Part shown: piece by piece, positions 46,201 through 59,724 of the stretch
How the letters are laid out: each line of letters starts with the position of its first letter
Position numbering within the stretch: the first letter of the stretch is position 1
From: Lactifluus volemus
Taxonomy: Eukaryota; Basidiomycota; Agaricomycetes; Russulales; Russulaceae
Assembly (NCBI GenBank): GCA_022376515.1
Contig: WTXI01000052.1
Coordinates: 62,001-126,000 of the forward strand
Length of the DNA: 64,000 nt
Direction: 5' to 3'
Notes under the pieces: generated by a model
The model's database searches: none
What the model was told of the DNA's origin: nothing
The model's input: only the letters and a program-made list of their open reading frames with translations
Translations under genes and position numbers: made by a program

Positions 46201-49200
46201 CTCCAGGACGAAAAAAAAAACCGAAAAGAAGAAAGGCCCCAACTGAACAACCCGTGATCACCGGAGATTCTTATATGGGGATTTCCCCCACTCCTACCAC
46301 CAACCACCACCACCACTTCCCTTCTCTTCTCTTCTAGTTCTTTTTTTCCGCCGTTGGATGTGTAAAACGTCCAATCAATCGTGCGTCAGATGGCGACTCG
46401 GAGTAGTAATCATACTTTGTATATTATTGAGTCGATAGATTTCACGTATTCGCGCCGGGAGCAACGCGTTGTTCTGAACTGTATCGCCATGTTGCCGGCA
46501 CGGCGCAAAGACCAAACGGGTTGAGAGCGCCGTTGTTTGACAGAAATAACCCATCACCACGCTAGTACCATTGGATATATATTTTATTTTATTTTGGAAA
46601 ATACGACGACACTGCAAAAACATGTGTGCACTTGTCGAGCAAGTGCCGTAGGTTAAGCGCCGACCGCCCCCCACTGGTCTCTTTGCAACTAAGATACATA
46701 ACCGAAATCAAATCACACGCCCCGATCCACCCATAGGCTAGTTGCCACACGTTGCGGTGTGATATCGTAAATCACAACCCCCCCCAACCGATGCCGACAA
46801 CGCAGCCTAAGGTGCCGCATGCCGATGATATTGTCTTGTTTTCTGGGGTTGGGCTGTGCTTTTGAACTTCAGACGTCCAAATCTGATCTTTCTTACATGA
46901 GGCCCAATAATCGCAGCGACGTCGGTTAGGATACACACATCTCGGCCGACTCGGAGGAGCCACAGATACACGGAAAGTCTGTACTGAGATTTTTTTTTTT
47001 AAATGCACTGCAGAACGGCGATCATGGGCATCATTGCAAAAAATAAAATAAAATGCGTTACTAGTAGTAAGCTCAGAGGAGAAACCCACACAAAAAAACT
47101 CGAACACGGAGAGAAGCGCTGTGCGATCGGATACAGTATTCGTTTCTTCGAGAAGATGTTTCATGTGCCGGCGGTGCACGGTCGGGGGATACAGGATATA
47201 AAGGTAGTACTACTGTAGTGGTAGCTTTTGGTGCGGTCTCATCTCAGTTAAATACGCACCAGAATAGATACCCGACGGTTCCCGGTCGGCCTGTGTCATT
47301 TGGATATGGGGAATGTATGGTGGATGAAACAGGGAGAACGGAGATGGGAACGATCGTCGGAGGGAACCATCTTTCTTAGACTGGATCACCATTACTGTAT
47401 GGGTGCGCTGCGACACTGCAACCGAACAAGAGTAATGGAAAAGGGGAAAACATGATTGAGTGACCGGGCTTGTCAGTTTACTACTCATTAATCCCAATCG
47501 TATGATGCCGTACGTCATTGGTAGCACGCACACATAATTCCTCTCTAAATCCCTAGTGTGATTTTGTTTTTTTGCTTCTGCTCGTGCATTGATAGTTGAA
47601 CCCCGTCCGTGTTGCCGGTCCACACGTCATAGAACTTGTGGCGTTGTTCCTGACAAACCAAATCTGCAGAAAAAAAAAAATACAACAAAACGTTTCCGGA
47701 GCAAGTAAGCAAGGGTTACGAGTTGGAACGACCGCCGCGCAACTGCTGTGATATACCCATTGAGAAAGCCATGTTGAGTCATCTCGCGAAACGCATGTTT
47801 GGAAATTCAATAGTCTAGAACCAGTTGGCCGGGCTCAACCGCATTAGTAGAGTTGGGGGTTGGTTCTCTCTAGCACATCACAGGTCAGGGGTGCGGGGCC
47901 TGCACTAAAGAGACTGCTCCTGCTACGTAGCAGGCGCTTTTCTGGTGAGTGACGGGGCGCTCAGGCTGCGGGCACACCTACAAAAAAACGTCTCGTCATC
48001 TTCGTCAAAGCGATGGGGCTGTGGAGTATTCGCATTTCGGTTGTAAAACGAACAAAAGCCGAACTAGATCCCAACAGGTACCCCCTGAAGCTTTGACGCT
48101 CTGTATCATCTCAAAATGGCGATGACCCAGCTACTAGCGCGATGAGGTCCGTCATTAGGTGGTACGTAGTAGTAGACTGTAGGGGCGAGTTGAACAGTAA
48201 GTCGACCAAACTTGAGGGCTACGTTCTGAACCATAAGGTCGTAGGACGACACACCGCGGGAAAATAGTCACAGAGCCGGATGGTACACCAAAACCAAAAC
48301 CAACCAGGGACAAATTAAGCCGGATGATTATTTTGCACGTGAGCCCCCAATCGCGCCCCAGATGTGTAATAACTAGATACTTGGTGGCGCTCCAAATCGG
48401 AAAAAAATGGATCCCTTCCACTCAGACGCATTGAATCAATCGGGTCCGCACTTTACCGATCGCAAGGTGTTCATACATAACCTACCCAAAGAGCGATAGT
48501 CGTTTCGCATAAAAGGGTACAGAACTGTCATGCGCACAAAGGATAAATAAATTGACCATACAGTAACGACCTTTTCTTATCTCCAGTTGGACTGGATGGA
48601 TTGCGCTCGTGTTTGTCGCATGACCTGTTCTGACCCCTGACCCTCTTCCCGGGTCGTCCCAACGCGATAAAGGCAACCATTAGTGTCGCACGTGTTGTTG
48701 AGATCTCATTAACTGTAATTAGGTTCCGCCACTGAAGTTTCCAGTTGGGGCAGACGCTTATAAGCTCACCGCCGTTGTCAAGAGTTTTTAGATTTTGAGG
48801 TGCAAAAACGGACGGAGCCAGGAGTTGAGTTCGGAGTATACCTTTGATGAACCTACTACTACAAGTCATGACAACTTACGAGACGTATTCCTCTCTTGGA
48901 GGACAGCCAGGTTCCAACTACGTTAAGACCTCACCAAGTGAGAAATGTAACACAGGGGCCGATCAGAAGGTATATCTTTGGCTGTGGGAATAGAAGGGAT
49001 ACCGGGAAACCGGACCCGAAGCGTTCGCGCGGACGGTGACTTATTTTCAGTTCTCGTTTGGCATGATGTTGTGATGAACGAACAAACTTTGGAACAACTG
49101 TGCGTTTCCAGACTCACGTTCCGCTCCATCATTAATCAGGTAAAACTCCATATGGAACATAAGCGCTTAGTGATAGTCTTGCTGAAGACGTTTGGGCGCA

Positions 49201-50799
49201 GCCCTGAATGAAGCAAGACGCACATTGATAAGGGCCGTGATCGTGAAAATCGCCCGCCATACCCGTACCCTAAGCGTCAACTGAAACTGTCTCACCAACA
49301 ACTCGAGATGGTCCCCGAGTCGCGTCTTGAAAAATGTGTGTGTCTCTCAAAAAGGTAGAGCTCTTTGCGCGCCAGCGGCTGATGCCGAGCACGTACGCCG
49401 AAAAGGCTTTGAAAATCATCTCGGGTTCCTTGAGCCAGAAACCAATAAAAGTACAGGGGCGAGAAGTATTGCGGCAAGGCACCTTCTCTCCTGTGCCGAG
49501 GAGGCCGCGATGTTAATTTGTTGCAACCTGGACTGCCATGCGGGGAGACATGACCGTGATATCGGACGTGCGCCGCAGAAGTGATAAGGCTTGTGAAACG
49601 GAAGCGTCCGTGACGCTGGCTTCCAAATATAGGACTTTGTTCCTCTGACCCTGATTCATGGGAAATGAGAATGTTGGCGCCTGTCATAATTGCGGACAAA
49701 GAGCGGGAATGACCATCCGTTGTGTGAATGCGTTTGAATACAAAGATTTCATTCAGTTTGCCAATCACGTGATTATCTGTCAGAGTGCTTTGCGGACTTT
49801 GCGGATTTCCCATCTCGCGCCCGTGTCGTATCGAATCAACACAGCACGTCAACAATGTCATAGTGCACTGGGTAAATGATGCATAAGGCCAGCTCAGAGT
49901 CATCCAAATTGTCGGGATTTTGTGCGGCTGCCAGTGTAAATCGGGCGAGCCTACTAACTCCCATGAAAATATACCCGTGCGCCGTGCTTCGCGAGGAAAC
50001 CGAAATGTACCGATATCAACGCGAGAAGAGGACGTACTTCATGGGCTGCATGTAAGTATAGCGGTGGGACATTCACAAATCCGGAGGAGAATCTCCGTGA
50101 CTAATTAAGACGCGTGTTGAGCGCTGTAATTTCAACAATTTCAACGCGGAGCAACCTGCCATTCAGTCATTCTAGGGTCTGGGGCAATGCACAGTCGAAG
50201 TATCCGTTATTAGCGTGAGACGAATGGCTCGTTTGATTGAAGCCAACACCGTCAAGACGAATCACTCATACCTATCAAATCAAACACGGATCAAAATTTT
50301 TGTTGGTGTTCATCTAGACCTCACCTGAATAGATATCGTTCGCAAGACCGTAACAATGAAAACCGAGACTTGGTGAGTACTATGACCAGGAAGCAGAAGC
50401 CATCCAATCTAGGCTGAGAATGGCAAAGGAATTTGGCGGTGCCGAATCAACACGACGAAACCGGGGATCCGTAACAGATGGTTGCTAGCATCTTGATTGA
50501 TCACATCGTTCCCAGTGTCCGCAAGCCATGAAGGTATATTTGAAACTTGCAGGAACCTGAAACTGACGTAGATGGTGGCACCATCAACCTGCAAAAAGCA
50601 CCCATGTGGGGAGAAAGAGCAGTACTATTTTAATCAACGTTTCTTCATCCAAACGCACAACCCGAAGGGGGAACTGGGGTCACGATAAGGGTGAGGGTAA
50701 GGTAACACCTGGACACCAAGGTGGTGGGCGCTACACAGACTTTGAGCTTGATGAGGTAAGAGTGGTTACGAGTAAGAATGCCAACCCACCTGAACATCA
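46201..50799. other. 4.6 kb without a recognisable gene
   Basis: Longest frames (46772-47179, 47210-47623 and 49292-49903, all minus) have no known domain, no plausible spliced partners and overlap comparable frames on the other strand. I see no RNA gene, no long terminal repeats and no transposase. Confidence 0.35.
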
Positions 50800-52465
50800 T
50801 CACGCAAAGATAGCGATTGCACCTTGTGTTTCATCCATGACCCACCCTTGAGACTCGACATGGAGGCTTAGATGAAGACGCTCGCAAAGGGTCACAGGGC
50901 AGCGCCATTCGTGTCGCCCAAGGACCAATGGTTCCTTTACTTTTTGCTTACCCTTACCTTTGGACCGCCTCTTGGATTGATACATTGTGTTGCCGATCGT
51001 TGTAGCAGGGGCGGCAGGGGCCGAAGTACGTGGTGATGAAGGGTGGAGAGAAGAGTGAGATGGGGTAGAGGACGATGACGCTACGTGGGTTACGTGTCCG
51101 GTATTGTTTCGCGGCCGCAAGCGCGAACGTATGGAACTGTTCATGGCTTGTTCGCTGGTGGGCTCAGTAGACTGCGATGATTGAGGTGGCCGCTTGGTTG
51201 TATGGAGATTCTCTCTTGCATTTTAGTTTGCAAGGGTGATGTCGCGTCAAGGGCTCCGCGCTGCCTAAGGGCGGGGACTCAATGGACGGGGTTGCGTCCT
51301 GGCCTCGTGACTTGAAAGAGGGCGATTCGATGCCAGTAACGTCGATGCCGATGAGCTCTGGGTCAGATACACACTGTGGCTTCATCAACTCAGCAACACA
51401 TCGACCATCGAGCATGTGTCCACAGCGTAGACCCCAGAGTCGACGACGGAAACGCTCATCTTCGGACATGTTACTCCCACCCAAGACGAGGGGTTCCAAG
51501 CAACGAGCGCAGACAAGGGTATTCAGGTTCTCGTTGTTCTTAGTTGGAGAGGAAGATCCTATTGCTTTGGTACTGGGACCCGGCTCCTCGTCCACGTCAA
51601 TAACGGTAACGGAAGGAGACGGTGACTCAAATCATGTGTGAAGCCAGGAGCAGGAGGATACGGGTGGGTGTAGGCAACACGGTATTCGCTTGGAACACGA
51701 CGAAATGGTGCGCGGTCGTCTCCGAGCTCAAATGGACCGGGCTCTGTAGCAGCCAACTCAGAAAACGAGAGGGCATCCATGATTTCGTCCTCCGTTGGAT
51801 CGCCAAAGAGCCATGTCGGAAATATGCGTCCAATTGTCTGCGAGAGAAAACCATGGCGTTGGTGTATACCCGCGCAATGCGAAGACGGTCGAAATAGCGT
51901 TGGCGAGCCTGGTCCTGTGCCTGCTGACGCCGAAGTAATTCACTTTCGCGCTGATGGTTCAGCGGGAAAAACCACCGCCTAGGTTGATTACTGGATGATG
52001 ACGAGACGGTGTAACATCCCTAGGGGGGTGAGATGTAGGTCTTGAAAAGGACCTTTCAAACGGGAAAGGTTCCTCATTTGGGCGGATTATATCTTGGGGG
52101 AAAATGTGTGGCGGACGCGCGGACGAGGACGTGATGGTATAGGTGGTACTGGAGGGGGAGGGTGAATGAATTGTACCGGCGGGGGAGGAGAGCGTAATCG
52201 GGCACCTTGAAGATGACCAAATTAAGAGGGAGAGTACGGAAAAGGCAAGAATAGCCTTACCTGAGTGCCTCGGCCGCGTGGAAGGCCCAGATTCTGATCC
52301 TTCGTCGTTGTCTAGTATTATGATCTCTGTCAAAGTATCGTCCTCTGGTACAGCGAGTCTGGATCGTCTGGATGGGCGTTGATCTTGCTCATCATCAAGC
52401 TCATCGACGTCGATAATCTCTTGATGGGTACGGCGCTGCGGAATTATAGACACTTCTCTATCCAT
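50800..52465 (-). CDS. RING-like zinc-finger protein with split module
   Basis: Probable E3-ligase-type or structural zinc-finger protein. From ATG 52465 the product starts MDREVSIIPQRR and continues through an acidic segment (IIDVDELDDEQD). After an intron (52260-52206) come Pro/Ser-rich and Gln/Arg-rich helical segments (HQRESELLRRQQAQDQARQR), then FPTWLFGDPTEDEIMDAL. The RING-like part is LVCARCLEPLVLGG, LWGLRCGHMLDGRCVAELMKP, a long low-complexity insertion with KRRSKGKGKQKVK, and finally HEWRCPVTLCERLHLSLHV..GAIAIFA before the stop at 50800. Thus the first Cys pairs and the Cys-Gly-His are far from the closing Cys-Pro..Cys. Frame changes near 51637 (a short T run) and in the middle region mean the exon structure is incomplete or the sequence has small errors. 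Confidence 0.6.
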
Positions 52466-53597
52466 AAGTTTTGCGAAGAAGGTGGGCTTTGTCGTTGCCG
52501 TCGTCGTCGGTGTGTTTGGCAAAAGCTGAAAGTGTGATTCAACACCTCAAGCGCGCGGCGCCCATCAGCCTGAATCCACGTGATTTCGTCTTATATAACC
52601 CGCGCACGGACCACAACCTTCATCCAAAGTTAAAAATGAAAATTTCTAACCTTTGTCGTTAACAGGAATTTACCGTAAGTCGCACTTCTCATTTTCTTCA
52701 AAGATGACTTTATTCTCTTCCCCGTCTTACACGACCATGCCGAGGAATAGAGCTGTCTGTTCGCAACAGACGGGCGTTTTTTAATGACGCGCAGTGTGCT
52801 TGCCAGCACCATTTTGTCTGATACCGTCCTCCGTGACCGCCGAGTGATGTACTTACCACCGTCCGTCTCTATTTAGGCCCCCCCTGCATTTGAATGAAGT
52901 TGATACGAATTTGCTCGGTAAGTACTCTTATTCCGGATCTGATGTTTGTCTCTCGCCCTGCCAAGATGATGAAACCACGCCGAAATTCGCAGTTTCCACT
53001 CTAGTGCCCTCCTTGCAAGGAGTACTCCCCCAATACCGAACGTCTACATTTCCCCTCTCACTCGCTGAACCCATTTAGCTGAGTGGAGTGTGGACCGCCT
53101 TCCTGTCGGTTGGTGCGCTGGGCGCCAGGTGGGGGTCGGCATGATGAGGGCAGTAGTCCTTCCAATGGATGTCTGACTCTGGCAGCGCGAGTGATCAGTT
53201 GGACATTTTTGAGATTTGCTGACCAAAAATCCTTCTCCAGGTTGTGTGCATGAATGATGAATCTGTATTGTACTTGTTCGTAACTGTAAATTACTACATA
53301 AAATAATCTTTTTTTTTTCATCATATAACTTACCATGCGAATATCGGTGGCGCCAAGTCGCGTCCGAGTCACCTTTGACGTCGACAACGACATATACTGG
53401 GACTCCGAGATAACAAAGGACCCAGTATTTGCTTTGAGGGAAAGATAGATGCCCACTGCCACCGGAAACCCCGAGAACAAACAAGAGTGCAGCCTTCACG
53501 CACTCCTTCCGTTTCTCCAAACTCAGTCCCAAACCTCTCTGACTCGCCTATATCAACGTCCTTCCTCATGTCTTTCCATATTTCGGTAGGCTTCAAT
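52466..53597. other. Region between the RING gene and TFB2
   Basis: Contains a TATATAA element on the minus strand (about 52592-52598), about 125 nt upstream of the RING-gene ATG. A minus-strand 162-codon frame (53044-53532) has no recognisable domain; I do not call it. Confidence 0.35.
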
Positions 53598-55564
53598 ATG
53601 ACAAGTCTTTCTGGGCCTGTTCTGATACGACCTTAAGCCTTTTGGGAGCTGTCGAGCGGCAACTTGTCATGAACCTGTTGTGGCTCGAGTCGCCTATTCA
53701 GACATCGACAATGTCTTCCTGGGTGACAAAGGATGGGAAACCGTGGGCATTATACCACTCTACCATTTGGTTAAATGTGACCGCGCATTCAATTAGGCGT
53801 TTCGATGCTGCTCTCACCTCGCTCACGCAACTACACATTCTGTCAAACAACTCCCCTAGTAAACTTGGACTGAGTACTGCGTTCAAGACTAGCATGCGAC
53901 ATGCTATCACTGGAGGGTACATCTGAATTTACTTTCCACGACGATTTCTGCGCACTTATCGCATCTTGCCTCAGTGGGGCTAGTGCTAGCTTCGGCGTTC
54001 CAGCGGAAGCTGACGAAAAACGATCTCCCCCGTCTATTGATATATTAGACGCATATGCACTTGAGCGCTGGGAGGTACGTGGGACTAGGGGCACATCTTA
54101 CGTCTAACTGACCGTTTCAAGACCATTCTACACTATATGGTCTCTTCTGGGTCCGGTCAGATGCCCATGAAACCCTCTCAGGGCGTCCTCTTTCTGTTGC
54201 AGCGCAATGGCCTCATGGCGATGAACCAGTCAGCGTGTTCAATCATTCTGCGCGGCAAATTGACCCTGATACCCGATAGGGGGCAACTTCAGATCACATC
54301 TTCCGGATTTCAATTCTTGTTGCACACACCCCATGCCCACTTTGGGAGCTTTTGTTGCAGTATCTCCAAATGGTTGAGGTGCGAGCGGTGATTCTGATCC
54401 TATCCTGCCGGCTCATTAGCCAATCTGGGATGACGCCAGGAAAGGCAAATGGATCTTGTAGAGGTTCTCAGCTTCTTGTTCATGTTATCGACCACGGAGC
54501 TTGGACGGGTGAGATTATTACACACTCCTCTCCGATCGGAGAATTGATCGATCGTAATCGTCAGGAGTATTCAACGGAGAACCTAAGTGATACACAACGG
54601 GCAATGTTGGAGGACCTGCGCGATTATGGTCTCATCTGGCAGCGCAAGGCGAAGCGTCTGTTCTGCGTGATCCCCTAATCTACTAACATCCCGCACTGCA
54701 GGCTTCGTCTCGTCGCTTCAGCCCGACACGCCTAGCAACGACGTTGACATCTTCACTGCCACCCTTGCCGACAGCTACAAATGCGAGTGGTGCCCAGGAC
54801 CAAGGGTTCATTGTGCTCGAGACAAATTACCGTCTTTACGCATATACAGGTATGTGCTGCCTGTTGCGCACCGCAACGCATCGTGTACCTGTTTCCGTTT
54901 CCCGTCCTCTAACCTCAATGGTAGATAACCCGCTTCAGACTGCCGTCCTGAACCTGTTTGTATCCGTAAAATCCCGTTTTCCAAATCTAGTGGTGGGCTC
55001 GATCACACGCGAAAGCGTTCGAAAGGCCCTCGTAAATGGCATCACTGCAGATCAGGTGAGGAGCGGTCTATTTTTTTTGTCTGGGTTGGAATGGGGGAAC
55101 GGGGCGGGGACTACTACGACACAGATACTGACCAGCTGTGTTGCATCAGATCATCAGCTATCTCACCACTATGCGCACCCACATATGCGTAAGAACGTAC
55201 GTTGCTCACACATCAACGAGATAACTACTGTTGACATTTCTCCACATCCTCTAGAAGCCTCTGCTTCCTGTGACCGTGCAGGACCAGATCCGACTATGGG
55301 AGCTAGAGCGCAACCGAGTCAAAACGCAGGAAGGTGAGCCAGACAGTTCTCCTCGAACCAATTCTGTTATCCCCTACCCGGCTTTTCAGGTTTCTTGTAT
55401 ACGGCGTTTGCGTCGCAGGCCGACTACGATTATGTCCTCAACTACGCACGGCAGCTGGACGTCGTCCTATGGGAAAACCCGGCAAAGCGCTGCTTCTTTG
55501 GCAGTGTCGAGGGTCATGCGAATATTCGCGGTTTATTGAACGACGTACCGGTAGCGGCGGATAG
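53598..55564 (+). CDS. TFIIH subunit 4 (p52/Tfb2), with several one-base deletions
   Basis: Core subunit of general transcription/repair factor TFIIH, which binds and stimulates the XPB/Ssl2 helicase in the nucleus. Conserved stretches read in order across about nine introns: GAVERQLVMNLLWLESPI, FDAALTSLTQLHIL, LGLSTAFKTSMRHAITGG, FGVPAEADEKRSPPSI, TILHYMVSSGSGQ, GVLFLLQRNGLMA, LQITSSGFQFLLHTPHA, DLVEVLSFLFMLSTTELGR, EYSTENLSDTQRAMLEDLRD, SSRRFSPTRLATTLTSSLPP, GFIVLETNYRLYAYT, DNPLQTAVLNLFVSVKSRFP, VVGSITRESVRKAL, VQDQIRLWELERNR, ADYDYVLNYARQLDVVLWEN, GHANIRGFIERR. One base is missing at about 54339, 55170 and 55533. The N-terminal RLY..CLSIFR segment is also damaged near 53628. The intron at 54649-54701 has a GC donor. 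Tfb2 is essential, so this is a decayed extra copy or a consensus with errors. Confidence 0.85.
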
Positions 55565-56395
55565 CCAGCCCGGCGACACCGAAAGGGTGGGTGGCGAAGG
55601 GGAGTTACATCAGTAGCGGTGGTGGAATTGTACGTACGCTGATGTGTCCGAGCCGATTATCGATGAACGGTATATCACCGTGACGGAGAAACATGAAACT
55701 CCACCGAGACCCCGCGCTGTCCGCTGTGTTCCACCTCGTGGCTACGGTGTCTTAGAAAGTGAGGGTCACCGTGGTAGGGGGTGTATATGTATGCGACCGA
55801 TCGAACCGTTGAAAAAAAACTCAAGAGTCCAATGCTCTGCTCACCGTACTCCGAGTCGGTCCACTCTTCACGGCCAAGTCGGACAACGGACAACCGTTTC
55901 AAAAGTCGTTCAATTCAAAGGTTCATCCGAGTCCACCCGGCTGGTATCTGGTATATTGTCCTTTGTGACACAGCTGCCATCGCCTCAGTGCTGCGACCGA
56001 CAGCGATGCCCCTAGTAGTACTCTTCTTCTACAACCGCTTTGGAAAAGCGAGATGTTTTTTTATCGTACAATGACTCAGGCGAGAACCACGAGACATCCC
56101 TAGTAGTATGATCGGAGCTCGCCGCCATACTTGTAAACTGCTGCGATCCACAGAAATACGATAGAGGCACAGCCCTCCCCCCCGGGGCCAAAAATACCAT
56201 AGCTTTCGGGGCCGTCAAAATGTCATTCATCGTCCAAAAGGTCCGTTTCCCAACCCCAGAGTTTCTGTATAGAAGAGTTCCCATCAACGCTATGGTGTGT
56301 GTCTCAGGCTCCGCGCTGCGATGCGCCGTCGTACCCGGCGTCTCTCCGGTGTTCGTCTAAATATGGAGAGGTGTAAGGCGGCGGTTGATTCGGTG
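55565..56395. other. Intergenic between convergent TFB2 and WOPR genes
   Basis: Tail-to-tail intergenic space. Short open frames only; nothing recognised. Confidence 0.4.
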
Positions 56396-57799
56396 TCATG
56401 GAGCCCAGAGGGTGCGCCGTCGAGATTCGCCTATCAGTGATATCCGGAGAGGTTGGAGTTCGTGAGGTCCACCCCGATGTTCCAGTTCGTGCGTATTGCT
56501 GGGAAAGGTAGAGCTCTCGTGGGTTACATTGGGGGAGGTAGTAGGTGGTGGCTGATGTGCTTGTGGCTGTGAATAATAAGGGTTATGTTGAGCGGCGGGA
56601 TTCGTGTCGGAAAGTTTGTTCCGGAAGGTGACCACGTCACTGAAGGCCGGGCGGCGCCGTGAGTAGAGGATGTTCTGGGTCACCGGAGGTAGATGGGGGT
56701 GGCCACGAGTAATGGGTGCGTACCACGGGCCGTGCTGGGTCTGTAGGAACCTGGGAAATGTGAGAACCAGAAGGACGACTCGGAGCTGCACTATAACTGC
56801 TGGATGGCAATCGTCCTGCAGACATCTCGCTCTGCTGAATGGGGTACACGGGCGCATCATCTGGAGAATGCGCCGCTCTGCTGGGTGGAGAAGACAACAT
56901 GGCCCTGTCCGACTGGCGCCTGGATGAGTCGGCCTCCTCGGCATCATATCTAGTGATAGCACATAACACCAATGTCATCATTCCGTTTTGTATGAGAGGC
57001 GTGGAAATTTCTTTACATATGTGCATTCCCATCAGGACCGATGTCTACATGGGGTGGATGACGGAAGTTCGTTGCTCGTACCATCTCGGGGGGGATGGTA
57101 AGCGCCATAATATCAGGCCGACTGGTTGGACGTTGTAATAGACCTCGCGCAATGTCTTCTTCTCGATAATAAGAAACGAGATGGTGGTCCGTTCCGGACA
57201 CCTTCACGGTAATGGTCTACCGCCGCACCGCGAATCAACGAGGGCTTATATGGACGATAAAACACGCATGACCGTACCTTCTTTATCAAACCGCTCGGTC
57301 GCACCGTTCCACTAAAGTCCCTAACACCACCAGCATCCGATCTTCCATGATAATACGAGGTGACGGGAGAGCCTGGCGGGGCAACGCGGAAGGTAGACGT
57401 TCCTGGGGGAAGCAGCGCAGTATCTGTCCCGCGGGTTGAGTTTCGTTCGCCGACTTCACGATACATCTGAGCAGTGGCAGCCCTGTGAGGCGTAACCATG
57501 ACTGCGAACGGAAAGCAACGGCGTACTAGGAAATTGCCCACGATCCGCGATGGCGACCAAGAGAGACCCTCTGTCCAACGCTTAATCCCACTCTCCTCGA
57601 CACAGAAGACGAACACAGCGCCGCTTCTTATCATCGACCTGCGCTCCGAATCATTGAGCCGCCGAGTGATGCGTGGGATAATGCCCTGACGTGCAGCCAT
57701 GATTAGGCGAAGGGCGTCAGTTGTTGTTTCCACATAGCCTATGAAATGTTGCACGTCAGGAGCAACATGGGAGGAGCGACGACCTGTAGGCGGTTCCAT
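56396..57799 (-). CDS. Gti1/Pac2 (WOPR-domain) transcription regulator
   Basis: Fungal-specific nuclear DNA-binding protein of the Wor1/Ryp1/Gti1/Pac2 family, which controls morphology and developmental switches. Exons: 57799-57527, 57466-57278, 57216-57017, then 56949 downward. The first WOPR box reads FIGYVETTTDALRLIMAARQ, IIPRITRRLNDSERR, RSGAVFVF, GIKRWTEGLSWSPSRIVGNF. The second reads GLIKKTITVKVSGTDHHLVS and YYREEDIARGLLQRP. The tail is Pro/Ser-rich. Exons 1-3 join cleanly in phase. In exon 4 the first frame stops at 56637, while another frame (NILYSRRRPAFSD.. to 56396) has the same Gln/Pro/Ser composition, so a small intron or a one-base shift near 56680-56700 is likely. An in-frame upstream ATG at 57901 would add 34 residues; I prefer 57799. 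No other regulator is adjacent. Confidence 0.85.
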
Positions 57800-59724
57800 A
57801 GTTGAGGTGCGAAATAGTATGCGACGATCCAGACAAGAGACCGTGGTCCCTTTTAAGGGGTGATTTCCCGGAAGTTCTGAGCTCACGCTATCGAGAAGCA
57901 TGACGCAGTCCTCATGTCACCGATATTGTTACAATGGGCGGCAAACGTCGAAGCAACTCCTTTTCCTCTCGCTTGCAGCCGAAAAAATGTCCCCGGGATA
58001 TGATTTGAATATCAGCAGGTGACTTTTTGGAGAGAACTGTGTACAGCAGATCTGCTTTTTTGAAAATAGAAAGCAGTTTATGTAAGGATGGTGTGAGGGG
58101 GTGATTCGGCGGTACTGAAGACCTATCATATCGCGGGGATTTATTCGTATTATGTGCTCGAAGCGCCCAGGGGTCCGCGAAGTATAGTCATGGTTTTATT
58201 TTTTTGCATCCTGGGCTACGGCCCGTACCCGATACTGATGAGAAAGTTCTGGGAGTCCCACGGAGAATACGTTTTGAGCAAACTACGCTGCGGCGTCCTA
58301 CGTCCGGTCGTTGCGTTCGCCTGTTTGGGTTAGAACCACAGATGATAGGCGTAACGTGTTCGCCTTTACAGAGAACTCTATTCATGTCATGCGCTGTCCC
58401 ATCCGAAGCTAGGGAAGCGCCTCGACGAAAGAACTCGGACACGGGGCTCGATTTTCACAGCCTGGCCCCAGCAACTTAACTGTTTCAGATTCTGTTTGTA
58501 AGAACAGAAGCCTGAGCCAATTGGTAACCAGTCTGTCGGGACCGGCCGTGTCCTGAGGCTGGCTGCGCTTCAGGGGGTCTCTGTCTATCGTGTGTAGGTG
58601 TAAGACCAACCTGGAACTGGAATATATCAGGGCGTGTTGGCCTCCCAGGCATGGGAGACTCGGACCAATCTTTGGGTGCAAAAAGTTGAACCGGACAAGA
58701 TTTGATTGTGGGGGGACAAGCTCAAGCTGGCACCCCGCGCTCCGATACATGACATAGTCAGCAGGAGGATGCGCGTGCAAGGCAGCCACAACCCACACAA
58801 ACCGTGCGGCGCGGTGAATGCGTGCCTGCGTAGTCTATGATGGGAATGACGGTGACAGACAAACTCTTCATTCTTGCCCCGGTGTTTATTTCTGTTACCT
58901 TCTCGCGGGGTGTAATTTAAAACCCAGCGAGTTGATTGGCTCTCCATCGAGCCCTCTTAACAACGTCTCAGCACGACTCTGAAAGCAATACCATCTAACT
59001 TAGTGTAGTTTCGATCCTTTCGCGCTTACGGCTTGCGACAAGCGCCCAAAGTGACCTTACACCACATATATTTGTCCTTTCGACTGCTTCTAGATTCGTG
59101 ATGATGTCAGCAACGGAAACATCAGTTTGTGGGAACAGACACTAGTAAAATTTCCGATTTACCGCGCGAACTTACATCGCATGAGAAGTTATCCCAATGC
59201 AGCACAAACGATGATAATTATCTGGCTGACTGACTTCAAGTTGCCGGCGGAAAGAAAGCTCCGCTCCGGCATGAGGACAACGCGTGGCTGAAAAATATTG
59301 ATCCCGAGCGCCCGGACGTTGTCACGTTGCAAGTGTAGGCCTAGCCCACAATGTATTGCTTGGCAGCAGACAAAGCATCCCATGTACAGTTGTAGGGACG
59401 TACTACCTGGGATTGAATGGCTCAAACTAATCGACAAGTGATCATACTCGCGTTTACAACTTGAGGGTGCTAGTGAGCATCTGTAATACGGAGCGGAACG
59501 ACCGATCGGTCGGAGCACGCCTCCCCATTACAGTATCGGGAGACCTGGCAAAATTGGTTCTGATCGACCTTTCATTCATTTAGTCTCACCGATGACAGAT
59601 CACGAAATGGGAGGTCATCGACCTCCCCTGAATTAGCTTTCAAACTTTACGGCAACTACGGGCAATCAGTCGGATCCCAGTCAGTCACTAAATCTAGTTA
59701 ATTGTGTTAAGCAGAAGGCGGGAA
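57800..59724. other. 1.9 kb without a recognisable gene
   Basis: 5' flank of the WOPR gene and spacer. Long 5' leader regions are common for WOPR regulators, so part may be promoter. Frames at 58409-58798 and 59189-59518 lack recognisable content. Confidence 0.4.

Noticed and set aside
49292..49903. 203-codon minus-strand frame
   Set aside because: No recognisable content, no splice partners, and similar-length frames on the other strand.
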